Shown: positions 25,594 through 36,647, counted from the stretch's first letter. The stretch is 64,000 nucleotides of DNA from Epiperipatus broadwayi (GCA_028023455.1 JAQFVV010012397.1:934001-998000); one strand, 5' to 3'. Made by a program: numbers and translations. Notes: generated by a model not told the origin, from the letters alone.

Positions 25594-25939
25594 ATTGTTA
25601 TATATTTCATTGAGGCATATATTGTAAATAATATAAGTCATAGTTAACATATGCTTACTTTATTTGTTATGCTATATTTACTGCAAATAATTGAATAATT
25701 ATTGCAATACTTACTTAATCTAGAAATTTTTTTATTTCTTTAAATACGTTTATTAAAATTACTTAGCTAAGGACAATTTCTGCAAATTCGACTGAGATAT
25801 TGCAAAATTGTAAATTTAAAGTAACAACATAATAATAAAAACTACAAAAAAAAATGGTTTAAATTACATTATCTTCAATTATGCAACTATTAAAGTTAAT
25901 ATATGTTCTCATCATTATAAATTAATTTTTAATACTTAC
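25594..25939. other. AT-rich intron, nothing recognised
   Basis: No gene or repeat pair recognised between the SINE and the CCP exon. Confidence 0.5.
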
Positions 25940-26125
25940 ATTCACAGTGTTCATGCTCTGTACTCCAAGTTCCATCTGGAAGGCAAAGACGTGTGTAACC
26001 GTGGTTGTTTTTGTGAAGGAATCCCACATCACAAGTATATTCAACAATATCATCTATTGCAAACAATTCTCTATGACTGAATCGTTCATAATTATGACGC
26101 ACAGGTGTTCCACAAGCCACAGGTC
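25940..26125 (-). CDS. Host gene exon: first CCP/sushi module
   Basis: A 186-base exon (62 codons), phase 1 at both ends. The acceptor is ...TTTATTTCAAG before 26125 and the donor is a consensus GTAAGTATT after 25940. The four CCP cysteines are in VACGTPVRH, VEYTCDVGFLH, TRLCLPDGTW and EHCE. The Tyr before Cys2, the Gly-Phe after it and the Gly-Thr-Trp before Cys4 are conserved. The next upstream exon found is the lectin exon at 45559-45702, 19.4 kb away, joined in the same phase. The module is expected to be extracellular and ligand-binding. Confidence 0.92.
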
Positions 26126-26514
26126 CTTGAAATAAAATCAAACATATATATATATAAAGACAAATTACTCATCATATAACATTTCAATTACACAGCCAAT
26201 CAATTTTAATAATGTAATATCATCTAATAATAAAGTCCACTATGTTCATTGAAAAATGTAATCACTTTTCATCCACAAGCTTAATTCTTATATGGGTAAA
26301 TTTTAAATCTATTAAAATGTTTTTGCAGCTCCACTTTATTCAGTTTATATTTATATGTTAATTCAAAATATCCTCCAATTCAAGAGGAGGTTCAAGATCA
26401 TATCAATTGATGTGAATTTTGTAATCTAAGATCTATAAAAGAACTTTGATAGCAGATGAAAAGTGGATTCATTTTTTCATTTATATCTAGTTATTATATT
26501 TCACCTTACTTTCA
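26126..26514. other. Intron between CCP exon and Gypsy element
   Basis: AT-rich, no feature recognised. Confidence 0.5.
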
Positions 26515-26970
26515 AATACTAGACTAATCCAGATTTCACCTTATCTTGGTTGGACTGACCATTCGTCACCATGGTTCAATGGATATACAAATAGATAACA
26601 TGTCCAATGGCAAAAATAGGTCAATAGCTGATGATACTCAGTGAATCCCACTGATTCCATAATGGCTATAAATAGTCAGTCCAGTTGGAGGTAGATCAAA
26701 CAATAATTTACTGTTAAACCTAAATGGAAGGACACTTGTTATCCAATATACAGTTACAGCAGTGAAGCAAGTCATATCACAACTGGAAAGTGCTAAAACT
26801 TAAGTCAGATATGAGGCAATAGTTGGAAGTGTCATGTCTATGCATACAGAAGCAGTTACCTTACAGCTGAAAATGGTAGTTATGCTAAGGTCATCTGAAA
26901 TCCTTTACAGAAATAGTTTCATGACAACTAAATGCTATATCTAGCCAACACTATCAGGTCAATGTATATT

Positions 26971-27880
26971 ATTGTATATTACTCTGAAAAAACTTGAGAT
27001 GAATCAAGCCACTGTGAAAAGATATAACTATATAAACATCACATGATCACCATTTCTTATGCTTGCTTGTAACTGTTATTAAAAAAGAAAAAACTCTCCA
27101 TAGAGTATTGCCACTCAGTGCAAGCCAGAGTAGTCAATGGAGCCTTTTGACATCTATTGATTATTCTGACTTGCATTGAGTAGCAATACTATATGGAGAG
27201 TTTTGCCTGTTTTTATATAACTATATAGATATTATTACTGAGTTAACTTTCAGCAAATTCTCACCAGAATCATAGTGCAAATTAATTAACTAACTGTGCT
27301 GGGAGCAGGATGAATATATAGTTTATAAAATATGCAAATTATTGCAGCAAGAAATGTAAATGATAAAAGTCAGATGTTCCAATTTTTGTTACAAAGGAAT
27401 GCAAGACTCCTTCCTATTGATTGAATTTGGGTCCTGCAATAACTCATGCCTTCTTGAACTTTCTATTATGATCATGTTTTTCCCTTTCACCATTAATACC
27501 ATCTTCATAGAGAGGAATGATTGTAAGAGAAAGTTCAAGGAAGCATGGGTTATTGTAAGAGCCTCTAATTCAATCAACAAGGAGTCTTGCTTTCCTTTAT
27601 CAAAAAAATGGAACATCTGACATTTATAATTTACATTTCTTTCTACAATAATTTGCATATTTTATAAACTATATATTCATTCTGCTCCAAGCACAGTTAG
27701 TTAATTAATTTTGTACTATTATTCTGGCAAGAATTCACCAAAAGTTTACTGGTACTATTAAATGAGAATATATTTATACAGTTATACTATTTCATAGAAC
27801 CTTGACACAACTCAAATTTTTTCAGAGTATTTCATTACTATATGAAAAGAGTTTCATGATAACTAATAACATTGTATATT
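26971..27880. mobile_element. Foldback A inserted in the Gypsy-1 LTR
   Basis: A large imperfect palindrome. The left arm starts ACTCTGAAAAAACTTGAG at 26981 and its complement ends CAGAGT at 27828. Arms pair through ATAACTATATA/TATACAGTTAT and AATTAATTAACTAACTGTGC to a centre near 27490. The arms are about 330-350 bases once the nested insert at 27035-27214 is removed. ATTGTATATT occurs at both 26971-26980 and 27871-27880, a candidate 10-base target duplication. The two opposing 86-89 codon frames at 27360-27658 are arm mirror images and not genes. Confidence 0.75.
27035..27214. mobile_element. Foldback B nested inside foldback A
   Basis: A 180-base insert is flanked by a perfect 13-base direct repeat ATATAACTATATA at 27022-27034 and 27215-27227. 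Its core is an inverted repeat: AACTCTCCATAGAGTATTGCC near 27092 pairs with the sequence ending at about 27204, through GCAAGCCAGA/TCTGACTTGC. Excising it restores the pairing of the arms of foldback A. Confidence 0.85.
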
Positions 27881-28117
27881 GTAAATACACATTATATTTA
27901 ATTGATAATCAAATGTATTTTATGAGTTTGTGTTTAGTATATAATTACATATTGAACACAACAGTAGGTGCAGTTATGACAAAATATTGAATAGCTAACA
28001 TTATTAGCGTATCAATAAAAATAATAAAAACCAAACATGAGTGGTTACTTGTTAATTATTAAGGAAGAGTCAAAAATTTTCCCTATCTCTCATAGCAGAA
28101 AGAAAGAAAAAATCAAA

Positions 28118-28600
28118 ATGGCTAAAACTGTCTCATTAGAAGAGTTCAATCTGGCCTATCCTGAAATTTGGCCAACCTACAAAAATTGAATTCTTTTCTA
28201 TATGCAGGCTATTCAGATCAAAAAGCCTGACTTGAAATTAGCCACACTGGCCTCAGTCCTTGAATCTTAGGCATACAAGATTTTACAAGCACAGGCAGCT
28301 CCTGTCTTTCTGACTAATCTTGATTTTGATAAAGCGTTGTCTCTAGTGACAAACTTTCTCTGCCCAAACCCCTTAACAATAATGCAGAGATATTACTTAA
28401 ATCCCTGTATTCAAGGGGAGAGGGAAAAAGTGAGATATTTTGTTGTTAAATTCAGATAGGTAGCCTTGAAATGCAATTTTAAAGACTCCCTCAATAAAAC
28501 TTTTAGAGATCATTACATTTGTGAATGAAAGATCACAATCTTAGGATTAAGATTTTAATTGATCCTGATATCATATTTGAATCATCTCTCAAACAACTTT
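28118..28600 (+). pseudogene. Gypsy-1 gag capsid region, decayed
   Basis: Starting at ATG 28118, the frame reads MAKTVSLEEFNLAYPEIW and WPTYKN, then a TGA. It then continues in frame with KKPDLKLATLASVLES, a TAG, and KALSLVTNFLCPNPLTIMQR, NPCIQGEREKVRYFVVKFR, a TAG, and VALKCNFKD. This is the usual Gypsy gag pattern (W..W, a loop with ...ERY.., then E.V..F...LR.LA..C.F). At least four in-frame stops inactivate it. Confidence 0.8.
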
Positions 28601-28798
28601 AAGGGAGTTGATAGTGAGTCAAACAGTACCATTAAAAAAATGGACTACAGCCTTAAAATTATCAGTCAGAAAACAGTCAAACAAGTACCTAGCTAACAAT
28701 AAAAAAACTGTCCAAATAAATTGGCAAATAATATACATTGTTAAAGATATGATGAATCAAAATGTATACACATCAAATGTTTACCATAATATACAGTG

Positions 28799-28840
28799 TG
28801 TAGATATTGCAAGTATGTTGGTCACACAAAAGCTGCTTGT
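28799..28840 (+). other. CCHC zinc knuckle of Gypsy-1 gag
   Basis: The frame reads CRYCKYVGHTKAAC, a canonical C-x2-C-x4-H-x4-C knuckle. It continues FQRKMLLMKERK. The four ligands are all intact, although the flanking frame is broken. The motif would bind retroelement RNA. Confidence 0.88.
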
Positions 28841-29340
28841 TTTCAAAGGAAAATGTTGTTAATGAAAGAAAGGAAGAGTTCATTCTAAAAATCCAGAAAG
28901 GCAATATAAAATTAAACAATATCAAAGCCTATATAAATAATGTGATAGGCATTGTATTATAGGCATTGAATCTGCTTTCAAACACAGAATTATTATTAAT
29001 GATATGCCAGTAATAATGGAACTAAACACCAAATCTGTATTGTTCAGGGTGTCAAAAAAAGTGGATTATCATTAATAGAAAAAAGAAACATTAGCTGAAA
29101 TGTATCAAGGCAATCAAATATTCTTGTGTTAAACAAGAGTTAAAATTACAATATTTAATCAAACAATTTAATTTATTTGCCTTTTTTTTTGTCTGCTGGT
29201 AAACAGAGCAATTTATTAAACATTGATTGATTTAATCACTTAGACTTTGCAATGTCTAAAGTGAATCAGCTCATGAAAATAAATTTGAGAAGGGTCAATC
29301 TAAAAGTAGTTGTTAACAAATTGGATTTGAAATAAGTCAT

Positions 29341-29670
29341 GAAAGTAAAAGTGCAAAAAAGTGGATAAATGCTCAAGTCCTATACTGTATGTTCAAGAGA
29401 ACCACCGAATGGGTTCCATCAGTTTTAATCAAATTAAAAGGATTACAATCAATGATTGTTCAAACAGCAGATGGCCAGCAATATTATAGTTAAAGAAAGC
29501 AGTGAAGATTGAACCATATATTACCAGCCATATATGAAGAGTCATCAGACATTGGTGAAGAGACACCAGCCAACAGTAATAAGTCATCAAACAGCAGTGA
29601 TGAGTCTACAAAATTAAAAATTTCCAAATCTACAAATGAAGACATTGAACCTATTTATAAAGTCACCAAA
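29341..29670 (+). pseudogene. Gypsy-1 integrase C-terminal tail, remnant
   Basis: The frame reads KKWINAQVLYCMFKRTTEWV, then PSVLIKLKGLQSMIVQTADG and QQYY, then stops. This matches the C-terminal block of Ty3/Gypsy integrases (VL.R.....KW.P..I....G...Y.V...DG). A Ser/Glu-rich tail follows (EESSDIGEETPANSNKSSN), as commonly seen before the 3' LTR. It lies 0.5 kb from the zinc knuckle, which shows a large internal pol deletion. Confidence 0.72.
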
Positions 29671-29787
29671 CATTAGGAAGCCAGAAACTAGAAAAGATGT
29701 GCATCAAACCACCTAAATGACTACATTCTCCAGGTATAATTTTAATCAGGAGAAGCAAATGTTATACCTCACTTTATCAACAAATAA

Positions 29788-30345
29788 TGGACTAGTCTAA
29801 ATTCCATATTATTTTGATCAGATTGACCATTCATTGCCTCATACCAATAGATAAATAAATAGATAAAAATATATTCAATAACCAGTGGGTGATGATTCTC
29901 AGTGAATCGAATTGCTTTCATTTTGGATGGGAATCTGGCTATAAATAATCAATCCCGTTAGATCTAGAGCAGTCAACAACAATTTATTGTTGAACCTAAA
30001 TGGCAGTATACAGGTTGTCCAGTATATGAATAAAACAGACAAGTTCATGTCAGAACTGGAAGCTGCTAAAATCTAATTTAAAAAAACAGAACATCTGGAT
30101 GTGTCACTATACTTATGCATGAGGCAAGCTGTTATGGTACAGCTGGAAGTGCTAAATAAGCTAAGGCTGCCTTAAGTTTCTTACAGAAATAGTTGCACAG
30201 CAACTAATTGCTATACCAAGCCAACAGTATCAGTTGAAGGTATAACATTCTATGTATTATAAATACACATTTTATATTGTTTAATAAATATTTAAATGTC
30301 ATTATGAGTTTGTTTATATATAATCATGCATTAAATATAACAGTG
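29788..30345 (+). repeat. 3' LTR of Gypsy-1
   Basis: Aligns with the two halves of the interrupted 5' LTR. It ends near AACAGTGCA. Substitutions are common, so the insertion is old. Confidence 0.75.
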
Positions 30346-31078
30346 CACTTTGCCACTAAGTGGAACTGCATTAATGGTATTGATTGACTGGACAATGTAA
30401 ATACATTTTTGTTGAATAATTTGTTTTTTTGTAATAAATTGTCAGCTTCTGATAGCTATTTTTATTCACAATCATTATGTAAGAATTTATTTAGATACTA
30501 TGTCTTACCAACAGCAGATTCCCACACCGATTTCTGGATCTTTTCAGACCATGTAAATTGGTAAAAGTAAATTATTCCAAAGTTAGTCATAGCACTCTAT
30601 TTGCATTTCAATCTAATGTTCATTAACAAAATTAATATTTGGGATGATGATTGAGATTGTAACTGACTAATCAAAAAAGTAAGAAAAAATAATATATTTT
30701 AGTTTATTAGAAAGTGATAATTTCACTTTAGTCAACTTAATATGCATTGAATATTAAATAGATAACAGATGGTGCGCAAGGAGATATATAACTTATGGGA
30801 AATAGAAAAAGTAATAAATTCATACAAATTTGGCTTTTAATGGATTATATCAACAGTTGCTTTAAATATCTTTTGTAGAAAATGATATTAGTTTTTATTT
30901 TGCTATTTTAGAAAAATTCAAATATTTTATTTTCCAAATGAGAGATTTATTTTCATTTGTTTTACTTGTTATGAGAATTTAAAATTTATTTTAACATTTT
31001 CATTTATAAGTTTTAATGTTATATTTTGAAAAACAAAAATCTGATTACAAATATTATAATTTAATTTACTTTTCAAGC
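30346..31078. other. AT-rich stretch, nothing recognised
   Basis: No domain or repeat partner seen between the 3' LTR and the next foldback. Confidence 0.5.
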
Positions 31079-31404
31079 AGGGAATTACATTATATATACA
31101 TGTGCTGTATTGTTGTTAATGACTCAACGATGTTTTATTGAGCATAAACAAAGGATACTCCCAAACCAAGTCACAAGATAGAAACTTTGAAAAGATAAAG
31201 GACAGTTATCTTCAAGCTCTCATATAAAAATGTTTTAGATTGGCCTATATAAAAGAACTTAGGTAAAAAGACAAGATGGCCATTCTTATCTTTTCAAAGT
31301 CTCTATCTTATGATTGATTTGAGAGTACCTTTGTTCGTACTCAACAAAATATCATCGAGTTATTAAAAACAATATAGCACACGTGTATAAAGTGTAATTC
31401 CCTT
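31079..31404. repeat. Foldback element, 326 bp
   Basis: The left arm GGGAATTACATTATATATAC... pairs with the right arm ending ...AAGTGTAATTCCC. Pairing continues through ATTGAGCATAAACAAAGG / CCTTTGTTCGTACTCAA and GAAACTTTGAAAAGATAA / TTATCTTTTCAAAGTCTC. Arms are about 120 bases with a loop of roughly 85. Adjacent to the hAT remnant. Confidence 0.85.
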
Positions 31405-31479
31405 CTAATGAGAAATATTATAATTATAATCAGAAATTTTTTTGAAAAAGAGAAGTCATAATAAATTTTACATCTCTAA

Positions 31480-32661
31480 AAATGGACAGATTTATCATAA
31501 GGAAAAATAATTATAAAACAAGTTCAATTGATGATAATGAGAATGAATAGATAGCCAGTTTAAACGAAAAGCACATCTGTTCAAAAAATGTAAAATTAAT
31601 CATCAGTATTGTGATTTTACATAAACAGGTGATAAAGATTATCCAATATCATTGTGTTGCGTATATAGACTTAAATTTTCTAATAATGCAATGGTTCCTG
31701 AAAAATTGAAATGATATTTTATAACAAAGCATGAAACTCTTATTTTAAAAGGAAAATATTTTTTGAAAGACTTTTAAATATGAAAAACAAACAAGCATAG
31801 TATTTCAAATAAATTGTGAAATTATCAGATAAAACTCAAATAACATCATACAAAATAGCAGAATTAGTAGCTATGAAACAAAAATCATCATGCAAAATCA
31901 TCAATATTATGTTTGGGAAAGATGAAAAAAGAAGTAATGAAAATACCTCTCTCAAATAATACTATTCAAAAAATAATTATGGCATGTAACAGTGAAGGTA
32001 GATACTTCACTCTTCAAATTGATAAATCCACTGATATCAATGGAAAAGCCATTTTACTTGAATTCATGAAGAAAATAGAATAGTCAATGAATTTTTGTGT
32101 GGTAGAGAGTTATCAAAAAGAATGATAGAAGCCATTTATAATCCTGAATTTAATGTGCCAAAGGAAGAAGAGCTTATATCCTTGTCATCTGATTGCACTT
32201 TGAAAATCAAACATGCTGAAATGAGTCTTGATGAATTCTGGATATCTGTCCAACAAGAATATCTACAAATATAAAAAAAGCCATAAAAATTTTATTTTTT
32301 TCAACTTCATATTTATGTGAAGTAGTGTTTTCCACATTAGGCAACATAAAAACTAAAAAAAGAGAAAGGTTCACAAATTTAGAAGAAGAAATGAGGGTAG
32401 CCTCGTCTTGTATATATCCCAACATAGAATATGTAAAAAAAAAAAAATGAGTCACTTGAGTAAAACTATTTTTTCTGCAGATATTTTTTAAAATTAAAAA
32501 TATATAATTATAATTTTTTCAATAAATATTGATTTGAAATTGTAATTGTCCAATTTTAATTAAAGAACTGACAAACTTATTTCATTTTAACTTAAGTGTT
32601 CCGCATAAAAATTTTCCTCACAACAGTGTTCTCTACTTTAGGAAAAGGTTGGGAACCATTG
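31480..32661 (+). mobile_element. hAT (ZBED/Buster-like) transposon remnant
   Basis: Plus-strand transposase pieces are followed by a 3' terminus. Near 31653-31730 a BED-type zinc finger remnant reads CCVYRLKFSNNAMVPEKLK, a stop, then YFITKH. Next come AELVAMKQKSSCKI and pieces resembling VPLSNNTI and the catalytic LQIDKSTDI region. After a large central deletion, the C-terminal hATC dimerisation block near 32300-32450 reads TSYLCEVVFSTLGNIKTKKR then ERFTNLEEEMRVASS. The end at 32661 is the complement of CAATGGTTCCCAACCTTTT, a typical hAT terminus. The matching 5' terminus was not found. Stops and shifts inactivate it. Confidence 0.8.
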
Positions 32662-32669
32662 CTTTACAT

Positions 32670-32739
32670 AGATATAACAGTTTTTAAAAAATCAAGTCAG
32701 TGACTAAAATATTAACTAAACCTGATTGTATATATTACA
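32670..32739 (-). repeat. Truncated 3' LTR of Gypsy-2
   Basis: The LTR begins TGTAATATATACAATCAGG right after the polypurine run and is interrupted after about 70 bases by the hAT 3' end. CTTTACAT at 32662-32669 is the position of a hAT 8-base target duplication, but the partner copy is not visible. Confidence 0.65.
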
Positions 32740-32754
32740 TGTAGCTCCCCTTTA

Positions 32755-33700
32755 CTCCAGAATTTGAGGTTTGCTTATTTATTACACTTTATTCCATATA
32801 TAATCTTGGAGATAATTGGGTGGTTTACTTTCTTTTGATTGAAATATCTTGATCTTGTAGGCTTTCTTGCAGGTTATCTGCAGAGTCTTCATCTCTTGAG
32901 GTTTCGGTGACAATCTCTCACTATACTGCTTAATGATTTCTCAAGATTTCAGTATACTTCTTGTTCATTAATGCAGAACTTCTCTTTTGAATAATATCAA
33001 TAATACTACTTACCTTCATTTGTATACTTTTCTATATCTTTATTATTGCATTACCTTAGATGATCTATATGTCTCCTTAAAACATAATTTGCTTCCATTT
33101 TAACTTTTATTATCTGTTTAGATAGAATTTCAATAATACAAGCTTTAACTCATTTTTTAATAAACTATTTATAAACGAAATTGTATATTCTCGAGTAAAT
33201 TTTGCTTTTGTATTAGATTGAATTTCTGTGTTACTTTGGTCATTGTTTTTGGTAGGAAGTAAAGGTGCTATATTTGTCTCTAAGTTTCCATTAATAACTC
33301 AGTTGGTGGTGTGGCTATTATGGATGACAGTACTACGTATCATGTAGTATGGTATACATAAGGTTTTATTTTGATTTATTAAGATTTTATTTAAGTATTA
33401 AATTGCCTTTCAGCGAAACCATTAGATTATGAATGATATGGAAATGTTTTTATATGTATCATACCTCTTTCTTTCATTAACTCTTTAAAAGCTATGAATA
33501 CAAACCCAGTATCATTAACAATCATTTTTATTTCATAAAACCCATGATAAGCAAACATGATTTTTATTGCTCCTGTATTCTTCACTATCTTATATTCAGT
33601 CCATTGGTAAAATGTGTTGATAACCACTAAAAAAAAATTAATCAATTATGCAGGACATGGTGTCAAACTTTTTTTGTTACATTTTCTGTTATATGACATA
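32755..33700 (-). pseudogene. Gypsy-2 integrase and C-terminal tail, decayed
   Basis: The minus frame at 33645-33427 reads FFLVVINTFYQWTEYKIVKN, AIKIMFAYHGFYEIKMIVND, TGFVFIAFKELMKERGMIHI and KTFPYHS. After one stop comes SNGFAERQF. These are the D...D-35-E integrase core blocks: the second Asp (VND) and the Glu (AERQF) are present. Closer to 32755 are lysine-rich remnants ending in KPPNYLQDYIWNKV, like the usual Gypsy tail. The enzyme would join element DNA to chromosomes, but it is broken by stops. Confidence 0.82.
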
Positions 33701-34089
33701 ACTCACAATCCTTAATTTTGTTTAAATATCCTCATCAATTTTCAAACACCATATATATATCTATGATCAAGATTTTAAAAACAGTTATGCTACTCTGGTG
33801 TATTAGTTTTAAAATTTGTTGTCTACTGTTAAGTGAAACAACTATTCAGAGTTTCATTTGAATACATCCTTTTGAGGGCAGTGAATGTTCTCCATTATTC
33901 CAGAATGAAAGTAACAGAATTTTTGGTTTTTAAAATGACCATCCTTCATTAATCGATTTCATAAGTATTTGGTATACTTTATCTTAAAGTGTACTCTCTG
34001 CCACAGCTTTACTTCTTAATAACCCAAGTATAACATACCTTTATTACTAACTTCAATATTGTCCATGTGAGATTTTGTTGTAACAGTCA

Positions 34090-35016
34090 TCTTTGACAGA
34101 GCATCTGCATGCTGAAATGAACTTCTCTTCTAGTTCAAAATTGAAGGTCATCACAATGTGTGGGCTTAGATGGTCAACCAAAAATTTGTTTGACAAAATA
34201 CTTAAAGTCTCTAATCAATGGTAATCCTACAAGATTGCTCACATAAATATTGATGAAACTTCTTTATTTCAAACATAATTATTAGCATTTCTTGCAATTT
34301 CTTTGAGCTGTTTTTTTTTTGTATAACATAAAAGCAATGGGTCTTTAATGCTTGATTGTTTGGCAGCTAACCACTGCTTCTACTCTGTATTCAAAAAAAT
34401 TGATAATCGCTAAAACTTCAAAATTTCTGTTGTGGTCTATTAATAATTTATCAGATGCTAGTAGGGTTTTAGATTGTTTAAAGGCATTGTCTTACTCTTT
34501 TCCACATTTCCATTTCTGGTTCTTTTAAAAAAGATTACACAATGACTGTGCTACATAGCCATTTCTTTTAAAAAACATTAATTCTAAAAAAATCTTGAAG
34601 TTGCTTAATGTTTGTAAGTATAGATTCTTCTTTAATTGATTTGACTTTTCTGGTATAAAGTGTACCCTTCTTCCTGATATGTTATATCTTTGGCTTCCCA
34701 AAATTATTTAATCAGTTACATACACTTGTTATCTTCATTTTGAGAGGTGACTTGGAATTTGCAATAATCAATATTATATTATAATAAATTATAACTCTTT
34801 CTATTCCTTGAATGAGTGCATCCACTTTAACCTGGAAAACATGTGGAACAGTTCTAATCTCAAAAAGTTTAAAAGTCCCATGTGAACTTTATTGTAATTG
34901 TTAAGAGTTTTTAGTGATTCTTCATCTACTGGAATCTGGTAAAATGCTATTTTCTTAGCCCCTTTTTCAAAATATGAGCATTTTTGCATTGATACTAACA
35001 CTTTTCTAATATTCAA
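34090..35016 (-). pseudogene. Gypsy-2 reverse transcriptase and RNase H, decayed
   Basis: The minus frame 35016-34801 includes KKIAFYQIPVDEESLKTLNN, LLNFLRLELF and LKWMHSF. These match the RT palm block F.QIPVDEES...T..T..GL..F.RLPFG. The next block reads ERVIIYYNIILIIANSKS at about 34795-34745. The Y-[LM]-D-D catalytic motif is replaced here by Y-Y-N-I (34786-34775), so both catalytic aspartates are gone. Toward 34090 the RNase H connection ends in SSFQHADALSKM, the familiar NADALSR block. Several stops and shifts are present. Confidence 0.83.
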
Positions 35017-35420
35017 TATGAGATATGCATTTTTAAATAGATTTTTATTCAGATTATTTAATAATCACCACAATTGATATCAAACTATCTGATTTGGTAA
35101 TAGTAAATGAGATTTTTTTCATTAGTGTTAATATTTCACTTGCAATCAAATGTTGAATTTCCTTTTCTATTTTTGCTCTTTGGGAATGTGGTATCTTTCA
35201 AGAATTATGAATTATTGGTTTTGCATTTTCGATAATAAATATTTTAACAGTTTAAAAATTAAACCTTCCTTGATTGGATTTAAATAAATTAGAAAAATTA
35301 TTTTTTAAAAAAAATAGAATTCGGTTTGATTTCTAAAAGTCAGAACCATTCCCATCTTAATATCGATTGAATTCCTTTTTTACAGTTTGTAAGTTTAATT
35401 TTGACTCTTTAATGATTACT

Positions 35421-35666
35421 CTAATGATAACTTTTATTATTCTGATTATATATATTGGAATTTCCATTTATATAATTTGCTTCAAGGTTAGTTTTTTTAA
35501 TCCGAGACAAATTTTTATATTTAGACAATAGACATTTCCAATATCTTTTCAGTGTGAGCAATATGCCCAAACCACTATCTATGTCTGTGGTAATCTTGGT
35601 TTGCAAAGGTTCACATATAGTATATTGGAGAATTCTGCAAAAGTTTTTTGCTTGTGTTATTTCCAT
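35421..35666 (-). pseudogene. Gypsy-2 aspartic protease region
   Basis: The minus frame reads ITTDIDSGLGILLTLKRYWK then KYKNLSRIKKTNLEANYING. It fits the retropepsin segment (active-site D-S-G-x-G, then a basic loop and Y.G..I). The catalytic D-S-G is intact. The upstream zinc knuckle in another phase and the downstream RT place it correctly in gag-pro-pol order. Flanking stops make it non-functional as a whole. Confidence 0.8.
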
Positions 35667-35727
35667 TCTTATTTTATTTTATTCATTATATATAACTGAT
35701 TTTTTAATCACTTTAATCTGACTTCCG

Positions 35728-35769
35728 ACAAACTTTTGACAGGTGTCTTTATTTTTTACAGATCTTACA
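35728..35769 (-). other. Gypsy-2 gag zinc knuckle with internal stop
   Basis: The frame reads C-KI-C-KK-stop-R-H-LSKV-C, a C-x2-C-x4-H-x4-C knuckle in which the third spacer residue has become TAA. All four metal ligands remain. Confidence 0.8.
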
Positions 35770-36099
35770 TCTTATGTTTTCACTTGTGACTGTCAGCCAA
35801 CTATCCTTTTTTTCTCAAATTAATAATATTTTCATTTATTAGCAGTGAAATCTTTTTTCCCAGATTTTTCTTGTGTTTTTATTTCTTAGTTTTACTAATG
35901 AAATTTTGCTGTTTTTCTGATGAAGGATTATTTTGAAATTCTTTGCATTGTTTTATACTAATTCATGTGCTAAACTCTTTCTTTATTATATGAATATATA
36001 GGATTATCCTCAGTATGTGCCTAAAATTTACTCTTGGGTTAATCAAAGTAATGTGAGAGTGTGGAAAGGTCTTGATAATGAAATAAATTGATTAGAAAA

Positions 36100-36647
36100 A
36101 TTCCAAACATATATTTTAATAGCAGTAATAAGTTTATTCCAACACACTAATAACATGTATATACAAATATAAATGACAAAAATAATGCAGATTATTAATA
36201 CAGAAAGTAATCTAAAGGCTTAAACACATAAAAAAGTAAAGATTTGTATGACTTGGAAAATAGTTTCCTACATCCATTTGAAGACCTTTAGGTAGTGGAT
36301 ATCCTGTGATATAAGCAATTTTGGATTTATTTATCCCCTTCAAGTGTTTGGAATAAATAATTAACTAGTGGAATTTTTTAGCAATGGTAATTAATATTAT
36401 ACTATTTTTTAACAAATAATTCCTCAGCTAATTGTTTAATTACTAATACTTTTACCAAATAAGATTAATAACTTAATCCTGTAATTATTCTAATTGTAGT
36501 GTTTTGTATTTTTCAAGGATTAGAACGTGTTCACTCTAAAATACTTCAGAATAATAAAACATATACTGTATAGTTGTATTAGTTTTTTTTTAAAACTCAC
36601 ATCTGAGTCTAAAATCTTATTAACTAAATCTGACTGTAAGCATTGCA
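36100..36647 (-). repeat. 5' LTR of Gypsy-2 (inner end uncertain)
   Basis: The upper end TGCAATGCTTACAGTC... at 36647 aligns with the LTR start at 32739. For example, CTAAAATCTTATTAACTAAA matches CTAAAATATTAACTAAA. The inner end toward gag cannot be set because the other copy is truncated. I see no clear gag capsid between this LTR and the zinc knuckle. Confidence 0.6.

Larger units (their letters stand above)
26515..27975 (+). repeat. 5' LTR of Gypsy-1, interrupted by nested foldbacks
   Basis: The left part (26515 to about 26975) and right part (about 27860-27975) align with consecutive parts of the 3' LTR at 29788-30345. About 0.9 kb of foldback DNA separates them. Ends are approximate. 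A short stretch near 27850-27865 repeats LTR sequence already present at 26920-26935, so the junction is not a simple cut-and-insert. Confidence 0.72.
26515..30345 (+). mobile_element. Ty3/Gypsy LTR retrotransposon, deleted and decayed
   Basis: Two direct repeats lie at about 26515-27975 (interrupted) and 29788-30345. They share blocks such as GACTGACCATTCGT / GATTGACCATTCAT, ATTTACTGTTAAACCTAAATGG and the end ...AACAGT. They bracket a gag ORF remnant with a CCHC knuckle and an integrase C-terminal remnant, all on the plus strand. Removing the foldback insertion makes both LTRs about 560-575 bases. Most of pol (protease, RT, RNase H, integrase core) is absent: only about 0.5 kb separates the zinc knuckle from the integrase tail. 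It is not capable of autonomous movement. Confidence 0.82.
32670..36647 (-). mobile_element. Ty3/Gypsy-2 LTR retrotransposon, decayed
   Basis: Reading right to left this element has an LTR (upper end at 36647), a gag zinc knuckle (35769-35728), a protease, RT, RNase H tail, integrase and then a polypurine run (AAAGGGGAGCT). The second LTR starts at 32739. The two LTR starts match over the first ~70 bases (compare 36570-36647 with 32675-32739). The downstream LTR is cut off at about 32670, where the hAT terminus begins. All domains carry stops or shifts, and the RT catalytic site is lost. Confidence 0.83.

Noticed and set aside
27360-27658. Two opposing open frames of 86 and 89 codons
   Set aside because: They are mirror images across the centre of foldback A.
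32207-32455. 82-codon minus frame
   Set aside because: Antisense of the hAT C-terminal block, which matches a known domain on the plus strand.
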